A stretch of 64,000 nucleotides of DNA from Astrothelium macrocarpum (lineage: Eukaryota > Ascomycota > Dothideomycetes > Trypetheliales > Trypetheliaceae): contig JAGEMR010000006.1 of assembly GCA_021030915.1 (NCBI GenBank), forward strand, positions 186,001 through 250,000. Reading direction: 5' to 3'. A model generated the notes under the pieces. It was not told the origin of the DNA, searched no databases, and was given only the letters and a program-made list of their open reading frames with translations. Both the position numbers and the translations under genes were made by a program. Shown here in pieces: positions 1 to 10,504 of this stretch. Numbering within the stretch: position 1 is the stretch's first letter; every line of letters starts with the position of its first letter.

Positions 1-330
1 CGTGCCCAGGGACCACAGGCGCACGCAGAGGATAAGAGAACTGGAGCTTGGGTCCAGAGCCAGGGTCGAAGTCCGCAGGGCTGGGACAACAATGGCGGCA
101 ATGCTTGGGGAGGAGGGAGCCCTGATCAGCGAAGCCCCGCTGGTGGTGGCTCCCCTAAATCCGATCACAATTGTGGTTACAATGGAGGTGGTGGATGGGA
201 GAACTCTGGTAACAACGGGGATGGTGGATGGAACGGCTCTGGTAATAATGGAGGTGAGGGATGGGGTAACGGTGGTAACAATGAAGGCTACGGCGGAGGT
301 AGTGGCGAAAATGGTGGAGAACAATGGTAA
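1..330 (+). CDS. C-terminal tail of Gly/Asn/Trp-rich protein (5' truncated)
   Basis: Reading from base 1 the frame stays open and ends at TAA 328-330, giving about 109 residues with no internal Met. The last 60 residues are almost entirely Gly, Asn, Ser, Glu and Trp, with recurring GGW, NNGG and GEGWGNGG groups. This reading is preferred over the overlapping GTG-started frame because its composition is coherent and its codons are periodic. Such tails occur in fungal RNA-binding, glycine-rich and secreted proteins, but no domain is visible. The gene starts left of the window and converges on CGR1. Function is unknown; the frame is fairly sure. Confidence 0.6.
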   Translation, partial: RAQGPQAHAEDKRTGAWVQSQGRSPQGWDNNGGNAWGGGSPDQRSPAGGGSPKSDHNCGYNGGGGWENSGNNGDGGWNGSGNNGGEGWGNGGNNEGYGGGSGENGGEQW

Positions 331-706
331 AGATCTGTCAGGGAAGTTTGAGCTTGACGTCGAGTGCGATTGATGTTGATGCGGAGATCTGAGGGAAGTT
401 GCTCAGCTTTATGCTTCGAAGGTATGACGATGTTTTACGGTTCTGATTGACTTTCGGCGGCAATATGGATTACTGTCGAGAGAATTGCGAGGTGATATGG
501 ACATTGCTTGAGGAGCTTGTGCGTAATTGCGTGGTGGATCTTGCTGAAGAAGATGATTTGCTGTCTGTCTGTAAAAAAGTCTCTGTAATGCCTTTGCTGA
601 GTGAAGCTGTCACAAATCGAGAAATCTGTTAATGTCCACCAACGCCTACGCTATCATTTGAACACTTCCATGGCATCGTGATATCTTGGAAAGGGGCCGT
701 GCTTGT
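331..706. other. Convergent 3' intergenic region
   Basis: This lies between the stop of the Gly-rich gene and the stop of CGR1. The genes converge, so it should hold both 3' UTRs. Only short weak frames are present and I see no repeat or RNA gene. Confidence 0.5.
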
Positions 707-1179
707 TCAAGAATTGAGCAATTTATTTCTCTTCTCCCGCCTCTTCAACCGCTCCACCCTCTTCCTGTGCATCTTCTCCGCCAACTTCTCGAATCGCTCC
801 TTCTCGGCCTTGGCCTCGCGTTTATCTTTGATTGCTTGGATTCTTCGCTATACGATGTCTTCAGTATCGCATCCTCATCCGCTGCTGAGTGATTTGCATT
901 ACCTGTCTTTCAGCTTCCTTTTCTTCTTTCATTTCTCTCTCCTTGGCCTTGACAGCTGCTTGGGATTTTCGCTCTTCGGCACGTCTGAGGTACGAGGTTT
1001 GGCCAGCGGTCGGGCGGAAGGCTTTCTTGGGCTCGTGCCATTGCTTGCCTGAAATTGATATTAGCTTTTTGGCCCAGAGACATATGGTATTTATGAAAGT
1101 TAGTACCATTCTTGCGCATGCCCAGAGGTTTGGATATAATCGAACTAGATAACACCCCAGAATCTACATCAAGCGACAT
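707..1179 (-). CDS. CGR1: rRNA-processing protein Cgr1
   Basis: Small basic coiled-coil nucleolar protein needed for 60S ribosomal subunit assembly. Three exons (1107-1179, 903-1048, 707-847) join in frame to 119 residues, the usual family size. Landmarks are GMRKNGKQWHEPKKAFRPTA at the exon 1/2 junction, the charged helix EREMKEEKEAERQ, and a C-terminal run of Lys/Arg ending KRNKLLNS. Introns 1049-1106 and 848-902 have GT..AG ends; the second junction restores the family pattern AERQ-RRIQAIKDK. ATG at 1179 is chosen over the upstream TTG. It is divergent from the ornithine carrier. Identification rests on strong family resemblance over the whole length. Confidence 0.93.
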
Positions 1180-1491
1180 GATTGATGGTTTCCCAAGTTT
1201 GCCGCCAAGCAAACTTGGTATTAGTAGAAGAATTCGGCCGTCGAAAATCGTCGTGGCTTTAGTGTAGCAAGGGGTTTGCTCGGCGGTGACGTTGTGGCAC
1301 CAAACTCTCTCACAAATTTTTTGCCCGCCTCTCAGTCTGCGTCTCCCACCAACCCAAATTCAGCCATGCACCGGCAGCGACATCGCTCGACTTTCCTCTA
1401 AGCGAACCTCATACTATCCTATATTAACAGCCATGCTTCCACGATAACACCTGTCTTCGCTCTTCATCCAGCGAGCATTGTATTCTTTAGC
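1180..1491. promoter_or_regulatory. Shared upstream region CGR1 / ornithine carrier
   Basis: The two start codons lie 312 bp apart and point outward, so both promoters and 5' UTRs must be here. A TGACG-type core is visible near 1287, but I cannot assign a factor. No coding frame is convincing. Confidence 0.5.
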
Positions 1492-2532
1492 ATGAACATT
1501 CGTGATGAAACTATTCCTGTGCCGATGGAAAATGGGACAGTTATCGAGCCTACGAAATCAGCGCCTGTTGCCCATCAAACCGTCCAAGCTATAAAGGATA
1601 TTGTCTTTGGATCTGTCGCTGGAATTGTGGGCAAATTCGTGGAATATCCTTTGGACACCGTCAAAGTACGGCTACAATCTCAGCCCGAACATCTTCCACT
1701 ACAGTATACAGGGGCCTTGGACTGCATTCAGCAATCTGTACGCCGGGATGGGTTTCTTGGTCTATACCGTGGCATAAGTGCGCCGCTGGCAGGAGCTGCT
1801 ATTGAAACAAGTAGCCTCTTTCTGAGCGTATGGATCGCGCAGCTTTTCAATCACAAAATGTTTCTCGCTAAAAACTAATTCTAGTATCGGGTAGCCCAAG
1901 AGTTTGTCCAAGCCACAATGCTGCCGGCAAACGAGCCGCTCCCCTTGCCTGCCCTCGTCGCCTGCGGTGCTGCATCCGGAGCATTCACATCTCTTGTCCT
2001 CACACCAATCGAGCTCATCAAGTGCAAAATGCAGGTCCCCCTGGAGGGCGCATCGCGGTACAGGCGGCCCGGTCCTCTTAACCTCATAAGCTCCATCTAT
2101 CGTCAAGAAGGTTTCTTAGGGTTTTGGCATGGACAACTTGGCACATTCATTCGAGAGACTGGGGGATCTGCAGCATGGTTTGGCAGCTATGAGGGAGTCT
2201 CGCTTTTTTTCCGCAAGCGCTACAACAGCACAGCGAGAACGAAAGATGGAGCACTACCTATATATCAACAGATGCTGGCTGGGGCTGTGGCGGGCATGAG
2301 CTACAACTTCATCTTCTACCCAGCTGATACAATCAAGTCGCGCATGCAGACGGAAGAAGCGAGCCAATTGAATGGTGGTAGGCGGAGCTTCGCCGAAGTC
2401 GGTAAGGCTCTATGGCGAGAGCAAGGGCTAAAAGGATTGTACAGAGGATGCGGGATAACCGTCGGAAGAGCTGCACCGAGCTCTGCACTCATCTTTACAG
2501 TTTACGAGTCTTTGCGGAGATTCTTTGGCTAG
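1492..2532 (+). CDS. ORT1: Mitochondrial ornithine carrier (ARG-13/ORT1 type)
   Basis: Inner-membrane carrier of the SLC25 family that exports ornithine from the matrix for arginine synthesis. Two exons (1492-1827, 1885-2532) with a 57-bp phase-0 intron give 327 residues. All three repeat signatures P-x-[DE]-x-x-K are present: PLDTVK, PIELIK and PADTIK, each followed about 25 residues later by a G-x-x-G-x-[YWF]-[RH]-G element (GLYRG, GFWHG, GLYRG). The segment around AGAAIETSSLFLS spanning the splice junction is typical of fungal ARG-13 proteins rather than carnitine or basic amino-acid carriers. Substrate is inferred from family; the carrier call is certain. It shares its upstream region with CGR1. 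Confidence 0.92.
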
Positions 2533-3210
2533 CATAGTGCGCAATGCATTCTATGGAGAAGTTGAGTGAGCGTCACGGTTCGGAAACATAGACCAGGCGA
2601 TAGAGGTCGCGGGCGTGACATTCATGAGATGTTATTCGACAGAGAAACGAACAGGCGCTTCGGAATACACAGGACAAAAAGACGATAGAAACAATGTGAC
2701 AGAGATCAGAACAAAAGTAAACAAAGATGTCTGATGTCGACGAAATTTCCTAACAAAGTTAGGATGAAAACATCAAATCGAGATAACAACATCATGAATA
2801 AGACCAAAACATAGCAAAAAGAAAAATGACATAATTCCCAAAAACCGAATGTGAAGATGAAAACGCATCAATTGAGATGAAAACATTGTAAATGAAACCA
2901 ATACATGTGAATGAAGATGGAAACACTACGTGATGTAAGATGAAAACACAATCACATGCAAAACATGCATGTCATTTCAGATCGTGTGCATCGTGACCCA
3001 ATGTGGGGCGAAAAAGGGCCCGGGTGTTTCCATCTCTCCAGCCGAGGATCTCCATGATCTACCCTACTTGACATCAATTCCAACACTCTTTCACGTTCAT
3101 TTCCAAACACAGCCTCAAGAATACCGTCACTTACACCATGCAGTAGAAAGCCCAGTCAATCTTTCTTATTTCAAGATACCAATTGGGGTCTTCCACCCCA
3201 AATCACAATC
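2533..3210. other. A-rich intergenic region
   Basis: It holds the carrier 3' UTR and the promoter of the peroxisomal gene. Much of 2640-2950 is strongly A-rich on this strand and contains the GATGRAAAC repeats listed separately. No coding signal. Confidence 0.5.
2763..2948 (+). repeat. Dispersed GATG[AG]AAAC decamer repeats
   Basis: Five near-identical copies of GATGAAAACA or GATGGAAACA occur at about 2763, 2856, 2876, 2915 and 2939 within an A-rich tract downstream of the ornithine carrier. Spacing is irregular, so this is not a clean tandem array. Confidence 0.55.
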
Positions 3211-4115
3211 ATGGATAACATGCGAGTATGTCCCAACAGCATCATCTCCCACCACGAACCAAACCCTAACCACTCTCCTAGCGCTCCCTCGAAAGGTTCA
3301 TCCTCAACCCCAAATACAAAGATCTCCTCGCCCTCGTCAAAGTCGTCCGCAATGGCGCCGTCTACGGCACCAAAGTCCGCTTTCCCCACGCCCTCGTGTA
3401 CGTTTCCCCTCCCCCAAACTCAACCTCCCACAATTCTCCCCCCCTAAACCACCACCACCCCAAGCTCCTCACAACCAGCTAACCAACCTCCGCACGCAGC
3501 ATGGTCTTCCTCTTCCGCACGGGCACGCTCCGCTCCAAACTCGCCCTCATCCTCCGCGCCACGCGGCAACACGCACGCAACCTCGCGCTCTTCGCGCTCA
3601 CCTACAAATCCACGCTGCTCCTGCTGCGCCACTCGCGGCCCGCGCGCACCGAGGCGGGCGCGGATACCTTCCTCGCGGGGCTCGTGGGCGGGTATGCCGT
3701 GTTCGGGCGCGGCATGCAGAGCTCGGTGAACCAGCAGATTGTGATCTACGTGTTTGCGCGCGTCGTGCTGGCGCTGGCGAAGCTGAGCGTCGCGCCGCGG
3801 GAGGCTGGCGGGTTGGGGTTGCTGGGGGATGCGGTGGTGGGGGAGGAGGGGAAGGATGGTGGGGGGATGGTGGGGAGGAGGGCGTGGCCGGTGTTTGCGA
3901 GTTTGAGCTGGGCGTGTGTGATGTATTTGTTTCGGTGGCATCCGGATACGCTGCAGCCGAGTTTGAGGAGCAGTATGAAGTATATGTATGTTTGGCGTGT
4001 GTGCTGGAGGGGAATGTGGGAGAGGATGATTGCTAATCTTTGTGTGTGTGTGTGCAGATACGAAAACGCCGATCATTGGGATTGTTTGAGGAATTTCATC
4101 TGGCATAATAAATAG
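3211..4115 (+). CDS. PXMP4: Peroxisomal membrane protein 4 (PMP24/PXMP4 family)
   Basis: Multi-pass peroxisomal membrane protein of the Tim17/PXMP4 family; biochemical role poorly known. Four exons, 3211-3225, 3282-3397, 3500-3985 and 4058-4115, give 224 residues, close to the family's 210-220. The tiny first exon encodes MDNMR and is joined by a GTATGT donor. Conserved stretches are VRNGAVYGTKVRFPHALV, the FLFRTGTLRSKL and HARNLALFALTYKS segments, and the C-terminal pair SSMKYIYENADHW...FIWHNK produced by the last junction. The last intron (72 bp) is stop-free and in frame, so an unspliced reading also looks open. The middle of exon 3 has a Gly-rich GC-rich insert that the animal proteins lack. 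Confidence 0.85.
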
Positions 4116-4365
4116 GGGATTGCATACTGGCGTTGTGGATGTTGTGGATGGTTTCGAGGTATGGTCATATCTGGCATATTTCCAACACGGTGGCATAGAT
4201 GCTCGCATAGAAGTTCGGACTTCACACGGCCTGCTTGGGTATAGACAATGTACGAGTATCTTCTTGGTCCATGATCAATCTGGCCGATAGATCATGGCTA
4301 TGGTAATGAATTGTCTGTTTAAATTCTAATGTTGGCATCTTATTTAAGAGTTCTATCCAAGGATG

Positions 4366-5895
4366 TCATAATTCGTCAACAACTCTCATCTTCTCATCAA
4401 CCCAATCCGGTGTTTGCGCTGCAGAAGCAGAATCAGCCGGATCCTCTAGCGAAGCGAGACTCTGCGCTCTGCTTTTGACCTCCTCTAAATTGACCGGGAG
4501 CATCGAAAAGACCGACGCAATGTCCGACTCCAGCTCAGCCTCTGTATTCCTCACCGATTCAGCAATCTTGCCTTGTTTCGGTCCAATCGCGTGAAAAGCA
4601 GCCAATGCAATGAGGAGCACTGCAACGGCGCCTAGACAACCAAAGAGAAGCCTGAGCCGTCCTACATTGCAAATTAGTATATAAAACAGCTGCGAATGAA
4701 GACGGTCTAGATCAAAAGCACGTACTACTCGTCCTTGCCTGCCATTCCCTCTCCCCCTCCTCCCACCTCCTCACCCTCTCCCTCGCCTCCTCCACCCTCT
4801 TCCCCAGTCCCTCCGCCGCCTCTCTACTTTTCGCCAGCCTCTCCTCCAGCGTCTTGATCTGCTCTTCCTGCGTCTCGGCTGCGGGTCCAAACTCCGCAAT
4901 CTTCGCGCGGATATCCCGATGCAACGCCTGGCTGTTGGCGTCGAATTCGTCGCGGAGGGCGAGCGTGGCGGACGACAGCTCTTGGAGGTTCGCGATGGTG
5001 GAGCGCAGCAGGGAGAGCTTGTCGAGGAGCGCGTAGTAGGTTGTGTCGAGGCGACGCGTGGCCGTGTGGGAGAGGGTTGTGAGGGTTTGTAATGTAGACC
5101 GTAGCTCCCTGTATTCAAAATATCTTTGTCAATATATTTTCCCACCCCGACTGTATCGAAGACTTGGTAGCAAAGAGGTAAAACTCACTCTTCCCTCCGT
5201 CGCCCCTTTCTCCTTTCCCTCTCCACATCGTCCACCCGTACCAACCCCTCTCTCCCATTCTCTGTCTTCCATCTCTCCAGTATCTCGTCCCCTATGCTCG
5301 CGCCATCACCACCACCACCTCCTGTCTCTCCCTCCCGCTGCTTTAGTAGCTCTGTCCAGCTTGGTGACTTTAGCGCTGCGCTCGCACTCTGTGGCAAGCC
5401 CTTGCTCGCGCCCTGGTGGTGATGTCTATGCCGGTGAACATGAGTCGTAGAGTGACGATGGCGACGAGAACGGTGGTGGTGCTGCGGTTCCTGGGTCTCG
5501 TCCTGCTGTGTCTGCTGCTGCTGCTGCTTTTGCAGAGCCTTATCCCTAGGTTTCTCGCGGTCCGAGACAATAGTTGTGCTAGACGGATTTGGGTTACTGA
5601 GGTGGTGGTGAATGTGCGGGAAGTGGGGTTTGCGGAGGAGATTTGGGTTGGAGTCGCGTTGGGGGACGGGGTGGCTAGATGTGCGAGAAGGGAGGGGGAG
5701 TCTGGCGAGGGCGCTATTCGAGCGGTCGTGAGAAGAGCGAGAGACAAGTGCAGCGGAGGAGGATTGAGGCTGCTGGCGGCTGTTATCCATTGGTACGTTT
5801 GGAGGGTTAGATCGCGAGGGGAGGTTAAGCGGGCGTCGAGGTCGGAGGGGTATGAGGTGGTCGAAAAGGCCCTGCGGGTCAATGAAGGAGAACAT
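4366..5895 (-). CDS. Tail-anchored coiled-coil protein, unknown function
   Basis: Exons 5189-5895, 4726-5108 and 4366-4661 join in frame to 461 residues. Order: a disordered N-terminal third rich in Ser, Pro, Gln and His (a Gln run near residue 125 and a His/Arg-rich stretch near 145-165), a conserved-looking SWTELLKQ segment, a long coiled coil (about 235-360) with EEQIKTLEERLAKSREAAEG, a single hydrophobic segment LLFGCLGAVAVLLIALAAF near 365-385, and a 75-residue acidic tail. Introns are 80 and 64 bp; for the second donor GTACGT and an in-frame GTAGTA four bases away were possible, and GTACGT was chosen. No family recognised. The architecture suggests an organelle- or nuclear-envelope-anchored tether, which is inference. 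Confidence 0.75.
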
Positions 5896-6418
5896 GGTTT
5901 GTGAACCTCGCGACTTAGATATACTTGATGATGACTGGTGTTTTTAATGTGCTTGGGTATTTGAATGCTACATAGATAGGTGTAACGATTCGTCTTGTCC
6001 CTATGCTACTTCCTTCAAATTCACCATTCCAATTCACGCCTGCTATGTTCCTGTTCCCATTCCCAAGCCTGCCCACTGACTATCAAGACCATAAGCAATA
6101 TCGCCTTCCCTTACGGATTGATGATGCAATTTAAATCGCCGTACATGACCGTTAATGCCCATCTGTCAAAACTCCACACGCCATGCCACACATTAAACGC
6201 AGTACGAAGGAAAAGGAGGAAACGAATATACGGTTTCCTTAGATACGGGATGCCACCGTCAAAAGAATGAACAATCGACAAGAGATCCGAATAGGTGAGA
6301 AACTATGCAGCAGAAAGAGTCCAAAAGACATTGCGCATACTTTTGTAGGCAAGACAAGTGCGGCAGAAGATAAGATGTTTTTCAAAAACCAAAGAAACAA
6401 GAAAGAAGGCCAATGAGC
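5896..6418. other. Intergenic region between two minus-strand genes
   Basis: It contains the upstream region of the coiled-coil gene and the 3' UTR of the repeated-motif gene. AT-rich, with only short weak frames. Confidence 0.5.
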
Positions 6419-8452
6419 TCAGATGGCCCAACTGCCTCTTCTTGGGCCAACTCCCCATTGTCCCAGCGGAGACTCCTTATTCATTCTCGGCTGCTGTTTC
6501 GCCCACTCTCGGATATATCTCCGTAGAGCCCGCCAGCGAGCGCAGTTCTCCTCGCTTAGGCCCTGAGCCCTACCAGTGAGTTCGCCGTCCTCACCAAGCA
6601 GGATGTAGCCTCTGCTATTCGCGAGCTTGTCATCCTGCCGTAGCTCTGCCACCGCAATCTTCGAGATGCGTGATAGCTCAAAATCAAAGGGCCGTGCGAG
6701 GGACGGATAGCCGAGGGAGAGATAGTTGTAGACTTGAGTGACGAAGGCGTCCGGAAACTCTTCTTCCATGTTCTGTTCAAAGGCGAGGCGGGCGTCGATG
6801 CTTGCGACCGCTTCTCCAGAGGTAGCGATATTTGAAGGGGATGGCTGAGCTTTGTAAGCGGGCGTCATTGACATTTTGTCAAACGGGCCTTCAGGATCTG
6901 AGGTTGGAGTCATGAGTCCAAGTCGGCCATTGGCTGCTTGCACATTTTCTTCTGCATCGTCATGACAGAAGCCTCCCCAGAGACCGGCGGAATGCGATCC
7001 GTCTTTACTGCGCGCAGAGCCGCCTGCACGCTTTGAGTTTTGTTTTCGGCCACCCCAGAGTCCATGCGCATCCTCGTCGGTTTGGCCCTGCTCTGTCAAA
7101 TAGCACATTGCGTTCCGAACAGTCTCTGATCCTTGGGTTACGTCAAAACGAGCTGGTTCGGGAGAGGAACATCGGGGAAATCGAAGATCTCCACCCAACA
7201 TTGGTGGGCTTGCAGCATTGCGCATCTGCTTCAACTCGCTGTCTTTCTGCTGAAAGTCGTTGAATGCTTTAATCGTTGCGACAGGATTCCACCATGGCGC
7301 ACGGGATGGTCGCTCTGCATTGTTGTCCTCGGCTTCTCGTTCCTTGGCACGCTGTAGTTCGAGTTTCTCTTGATGTTTTTGCATCTCAATAAGTTCCCAA
7401 TTCACCTTGCCAGATGTTTCTCGCCGATCAATGTACTCATCTTGCGCTTCCCATGTCGCCACACGATCATCCAAGCCCTGATCGGATTCTTCATCGTCAT
7501 TATCGATGTAGTGATTGACTGGCTCATGAAAGTCCGAATTTGGAAATGCTGCCATCGCTTGCTCTTGAAGTTGCTTCTCTGCAGCTCGAGCTGCCAGTTG
7601 CAAGAGATAGCCAGAAAATCGGTCGTCGACACTCTCTCGCATTCTTGTCGCATCCATATAATTCTCATTGGAAGGATTAGAAGAGAGCATATGATCTGAA
7701 CCAGTAGACGGAGAAGTGGATAGTGATGGAGGATTGGAATCATCTTCAGAACACGACGACTCGATTGGGTCGAGTTCAGGGACACGAAACGAATGCTGTC
7801 GAGTGCTGCTGTGTGAACTAGATCGTATTTGTGCCCGTTGACCTAAGTCCAGAGGCTGTAATGACGGACACTCTACGGCAATTGTATTCTGAGGAGGCGC
7901 GGGTGGTGGTCGCGCACGAGATCTGGGGGATTCTGAATTGACGCCTCCAGCAACAACGTCAGTTCTGTCAGACTGTAATACAGTTGGGCCCTCATCGCCA
8001 GATTTGCGACTTCGTTTGGATGTCTCCATGAGCTGTGGGGAAAACTTTCTGGGTTTTCCACTTTGGGACTTGTTAGATTCGTCTTTATCTTTCTCGTCTG
8101 TAGATTTACTAGTCCCATCCTTTCGATTGCTGGCAGCCGATGTCTCCACCAATTGCGGGCTGAATTTCTTTTTGGTCTTCTCTGACTTTGTGCCCTTATC
8201 ATTGTCCTTGCGCGATGACGAAGAAGTCTCGACAGGCTCAGGCGCAAACTTGCGCGGTGGTTTTTTGAACTCTCCATGTTCGGCTGCATGGTCTATAGAG
8301 CTAGAGATGATCGTTTCCAAGTGTTCTGGCTCGAAATTTCTTGGCTTTTTATGATTAATTTCCGCCGACTCTGAGGGAGCCTTTCGAGATGATTTGGTTG
8401 TGGTCTCGACAGGTTGAGGGACGAAACGCCGCGGAGGTGTTGTTTCTGGCAT
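6419..8452 (-). CDS. Conserved-type fungal protein with five F-x-P-x-x-x-E-T motifs
   Basis: A single open exon of 677 residues starting at ATG 8452. The first 150 residues carry five copies of a short motif, consensus [RK]-[RKN]-F-x-P-[EQ]-x-[LVM]-E-T, at residues 8-17, 38-47, 67-76, 95-104 and 135-144, most followed by a Ser/Arg/Lys-rich linker such as TSSSSRK. The middle is disordered and acidic. The C-terminal half has well-structured blocks: WELIEMQKHQEKLELQRAKE (helical), a PWWNPVATIKAFNDF segment, and a terminal helical block with ISKIAVAELRQDDKL and RWRALRRYIREWAKQQPRM. I recognise no named domain. The repeated motif looks like a docking peptide, which is inference. No transmembrane segment or signal peptide is seen. 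Confidence 0.85.
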   Translation of the reverse strand: MPETTPPRRFVPQPVETTTKSSRKAPSESAEINHKKPRNFEPEHLETIISSSIDHAAEHGEFKKPPRKFAPEPVETSSSSRKDNDKGTKSEKTKKKFSPQLVETSAASNRKDGTSKSTDEKDKDESNKSQSGKPRKFSPQLMETSKRSRKSGDEGPTVLQSDRTDVVAGGVNSESPRSRARPPPAPPQNTIAVECPSLQPLDLGQRAQIRSSSHSSTRQHSFRVPELDPIESSCSEDDSNPPSLSTSPSTGSDHMLSSNPSNENYMDATRMRESVDDRFSGYLLQLAARAAEKQLQEQAMAAFPNSDFHEPVNHYIDNDDEESDQGLDDRVATWEAQDEYIDRRETSGKVNWELIEMQKHQEKLELQRAKEREAEDNNAERPSRAPWWNPVATIKAFNDFQQKDSELKQMRNAASPPMLGGDLRFPRCSSPEPARFDVTQGSETVRNAMCYLTEQGQTDEDAHGLWGGRKQNSKRAGGSARSKDGSHSAGLWGGFCHDDAEENVQAANGRLGLMTPTSDPEGPFDKMSMTPAYKAQPSPSNIATSGEAVASIDARLAFEQNMEEEFPDAFVTQVYNYLSLGYPSLARPFDFELSRISKIAVAELRQDDKLANSRGYILLGEDGELTGRAQGLSEENCARWRALRRYIREWAKQQPRMNKESPLGQWGVGPRRGSWAI

Positions 8453-9808
8453 GTTTCCTGAATATCAAAGTTCTGTTACACCAAATTGGAGGTCAGAATA
8501 CACAGTCTTAAGGAAGAGTATGCCTCGGCCCAATGGAAATCCAATTGGCAGCAATAGATGGACTCGTACACTATGCATCCAAATTCAAAGACCAATCTCA
8601 ACCACTCGGTTGAGGTACAAGCCCGACCAGGGCAGCACACTATTTCGGAAAGAGTCGGATGCTCGTGATGAGATTAATTGTAAAGCGCGGGGGTAGGCGT
8701 CAAGTTCTCCAAGTATTCCAGATGAGAGGTTGGACGGGATGCTTCGGTAACAGCGAAGAACATGTGATGATGTAGTGAATGAGATGGTGAGCACAGGTGG
8801 TAGGTAGGGAGAGTGGACAGGTACAGCAACGCGATTGTTGAGGGTTGAGAGAGGGCTGTGGTGCCAATTAAGCCATGAGATCGTCTGCAAGGTCCAGAAC
8901 GTCCAGAACCTTAATAGAACAGTACGTCTCCTCCTTTTGGCACGGCGCTCTCAAAAGGAAGGGCTGCATTGCCATTGCTTCTCGTTATCGCACAAGGGTA
9001 ATCAAGTTCAGGGCTTGAGGTTCCTTGGCATTCCATGTTCCGAAGCTCGTTTCTGTGCTCCGACGACTCCGCATGGCCAACGTGTTACGTAGGCAGCGCA
9101 AGGAGGCACCCACGCACCGTAAGGCTGCACCCAACCTAGCGCATTCAAAAATCTGTCTCCCCCTTCTACGTCATTTACTCCTTTCGTAACTGTGTTAACA
9201 AAGCTTTAGCATTGATACCTCGTCTGTTATCGATACCAGACCCGGCCAGCTTGTATTCAATGGCGTTCTAGCAACAGGTCATAACTGCTGACTTTCTGCT
9301 TGGTTCTCTGATTCGTGCGATAACGGAATAGGAGATACGAGTGCCACTAGATCACGCGATCGTCTACATTTCTGAATACGCTACGCATATGGGTCCATTT
9401 CCCTAGCCGTTCTTCTTGTTTCATTTCTTACCACTCTATGGACCCGAACACAACCAATAGCGCATGGTTCGTGCCTACTTGATGACAACTAGCTTGCTTC
9501 GGGTCCATAATTGTTTGACTGTGTTTCAAATCATGAGTTAATTCTACTATACTCGAAGACAATTTAGAGCACTAAGACCCTCTTAATACACGACAGAGAA
9601 CCTAGGTTTTAGCACCACCCACCTTCTAGTACTCAAAGAAATAGAAAAGATTACAGACTCTTGTAGACCCCCATCACCGGTCGCAGCACAGTAGCTTTGC
9701 ATGAGTTGGCTGATGTGTGATTCCAGACGGCTTTCCGCCCGAAGGTTAAGCAAGCCCGAGAACGGCACGATGTAGAAGTGGAGAACTGATCACACCGCTT
9801 CTCGTATA
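8453..9808. other. Long intergenic region
   Basis: About 1.36 kb between the start of the motif-repeat gene and the stop of the next minus-strand gene. Frames are short, conflicting and compositionally poor. No RNA gene, repeat or transposon end was recognised. Confidence 0.45.
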
Positions 9809-10504
9809 TTATGCATTCATGCACCACTCTCTTCCTGTCAGCCTTTCATCCTTCTCCAAGTCATTATCTAACAAAAGCTCCCCACGCTGATAACATCTTG
9901 GAACTCGTTCGTCCACGCGAGTAATATGTTGTGGATCCTCAACCCAGCCACCCGCGTGGGCAACTAATAGATCTGGGCTATCAACGGGCTGAGTTAAAAT
10001 TCCAGAGCTGCTCAGGCTGGCTTTACCGCTGGACGCTCCCTCGTTCTCCATCGAACTTGTGCTTCTTGCCCATTCGAATTCGTACGCATTAGGCGAGGCA
10101 CTCGACCCATGAATTTCTTGATCGTCTCTATCCTCTATCCAAAATCCTTCTGAGCCATAAGCATACGTTCCATGCCTTGTATAGATGCAACGTATCGGTG
10201 CTAATGCTTGCATGGAACCTTGGCGAATGGATTGGGAATCAACAATAAAAGAATGGCTCTTGCGAAGAGTGCCATTTTGTATGAGGTTGTGCTGTTTTCC
10301 TTGGTCTGTCGTCATTATATCTTTCCGTCCGTATCCCAAGTCTTTCTGAAGATCATCTTGCTGTGTGCTACCATCGATCACGTTACAGGGACATTCGCAG
10401 CGTGAACGCGCGGCAGTTATGGTTGAACGCAGCTGTTGTGTCACAGCTGTGGTTCTTGGCACATCATCAAAGGTCGGTCTGCACCCAACGTTTTGTTGTG
10501 TCAT
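9809..10504 (-). CDS. Hypothetical protein (231 aa)
   Basis: Open frame from ATG 10504 to a stop at 9809, 231 residues, hydrophilic, rich in Ser, Glu, Asp and Arg, with no transmembrane segment or signal peptide. Nothing in it matches a family I know. Support comes from length and from a well-formed apparent intron just upstream: donor GTGAGT at 10579 and acceptor TTGTAG ending at 10509, with a GCTAAC branch-like site. It sits four bases before the start codon and would be a 5' UTR intron. It could be a lineage-specific gene or a chance frame. Confidence 0.45.
   Translation of the reverse strand: MTQQNVGCRPTFDDVPRTTAVTQQLRSTITAARSRCECPCNVIDGSTQQDDLQKDLGYGRKDIMTTDQGKQHNLIQNGTLRKSHSFIVDSQSIRQGSMQALAPIRCIYTRHGTYAYGSEGFWIEDRDDQEIHGSSASPNAYEFEWARSTSSMENEGASSGKASLSSSGILTQPVDSPDLLVAHAGGWVEDPQHITRVDERVPRCYQRGELLLDNDLEKDERLTGREWCMNA

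Noticed and set aside
3444..4208. 254-codon minus-strand frame opposite the PXMP4 gene
   Set aside because: It is the antisense shadow of a GC-rich coding exon; its composition (Pro/His/Arg-rich) lacks domain content while the plus strand encodes a recognised family.
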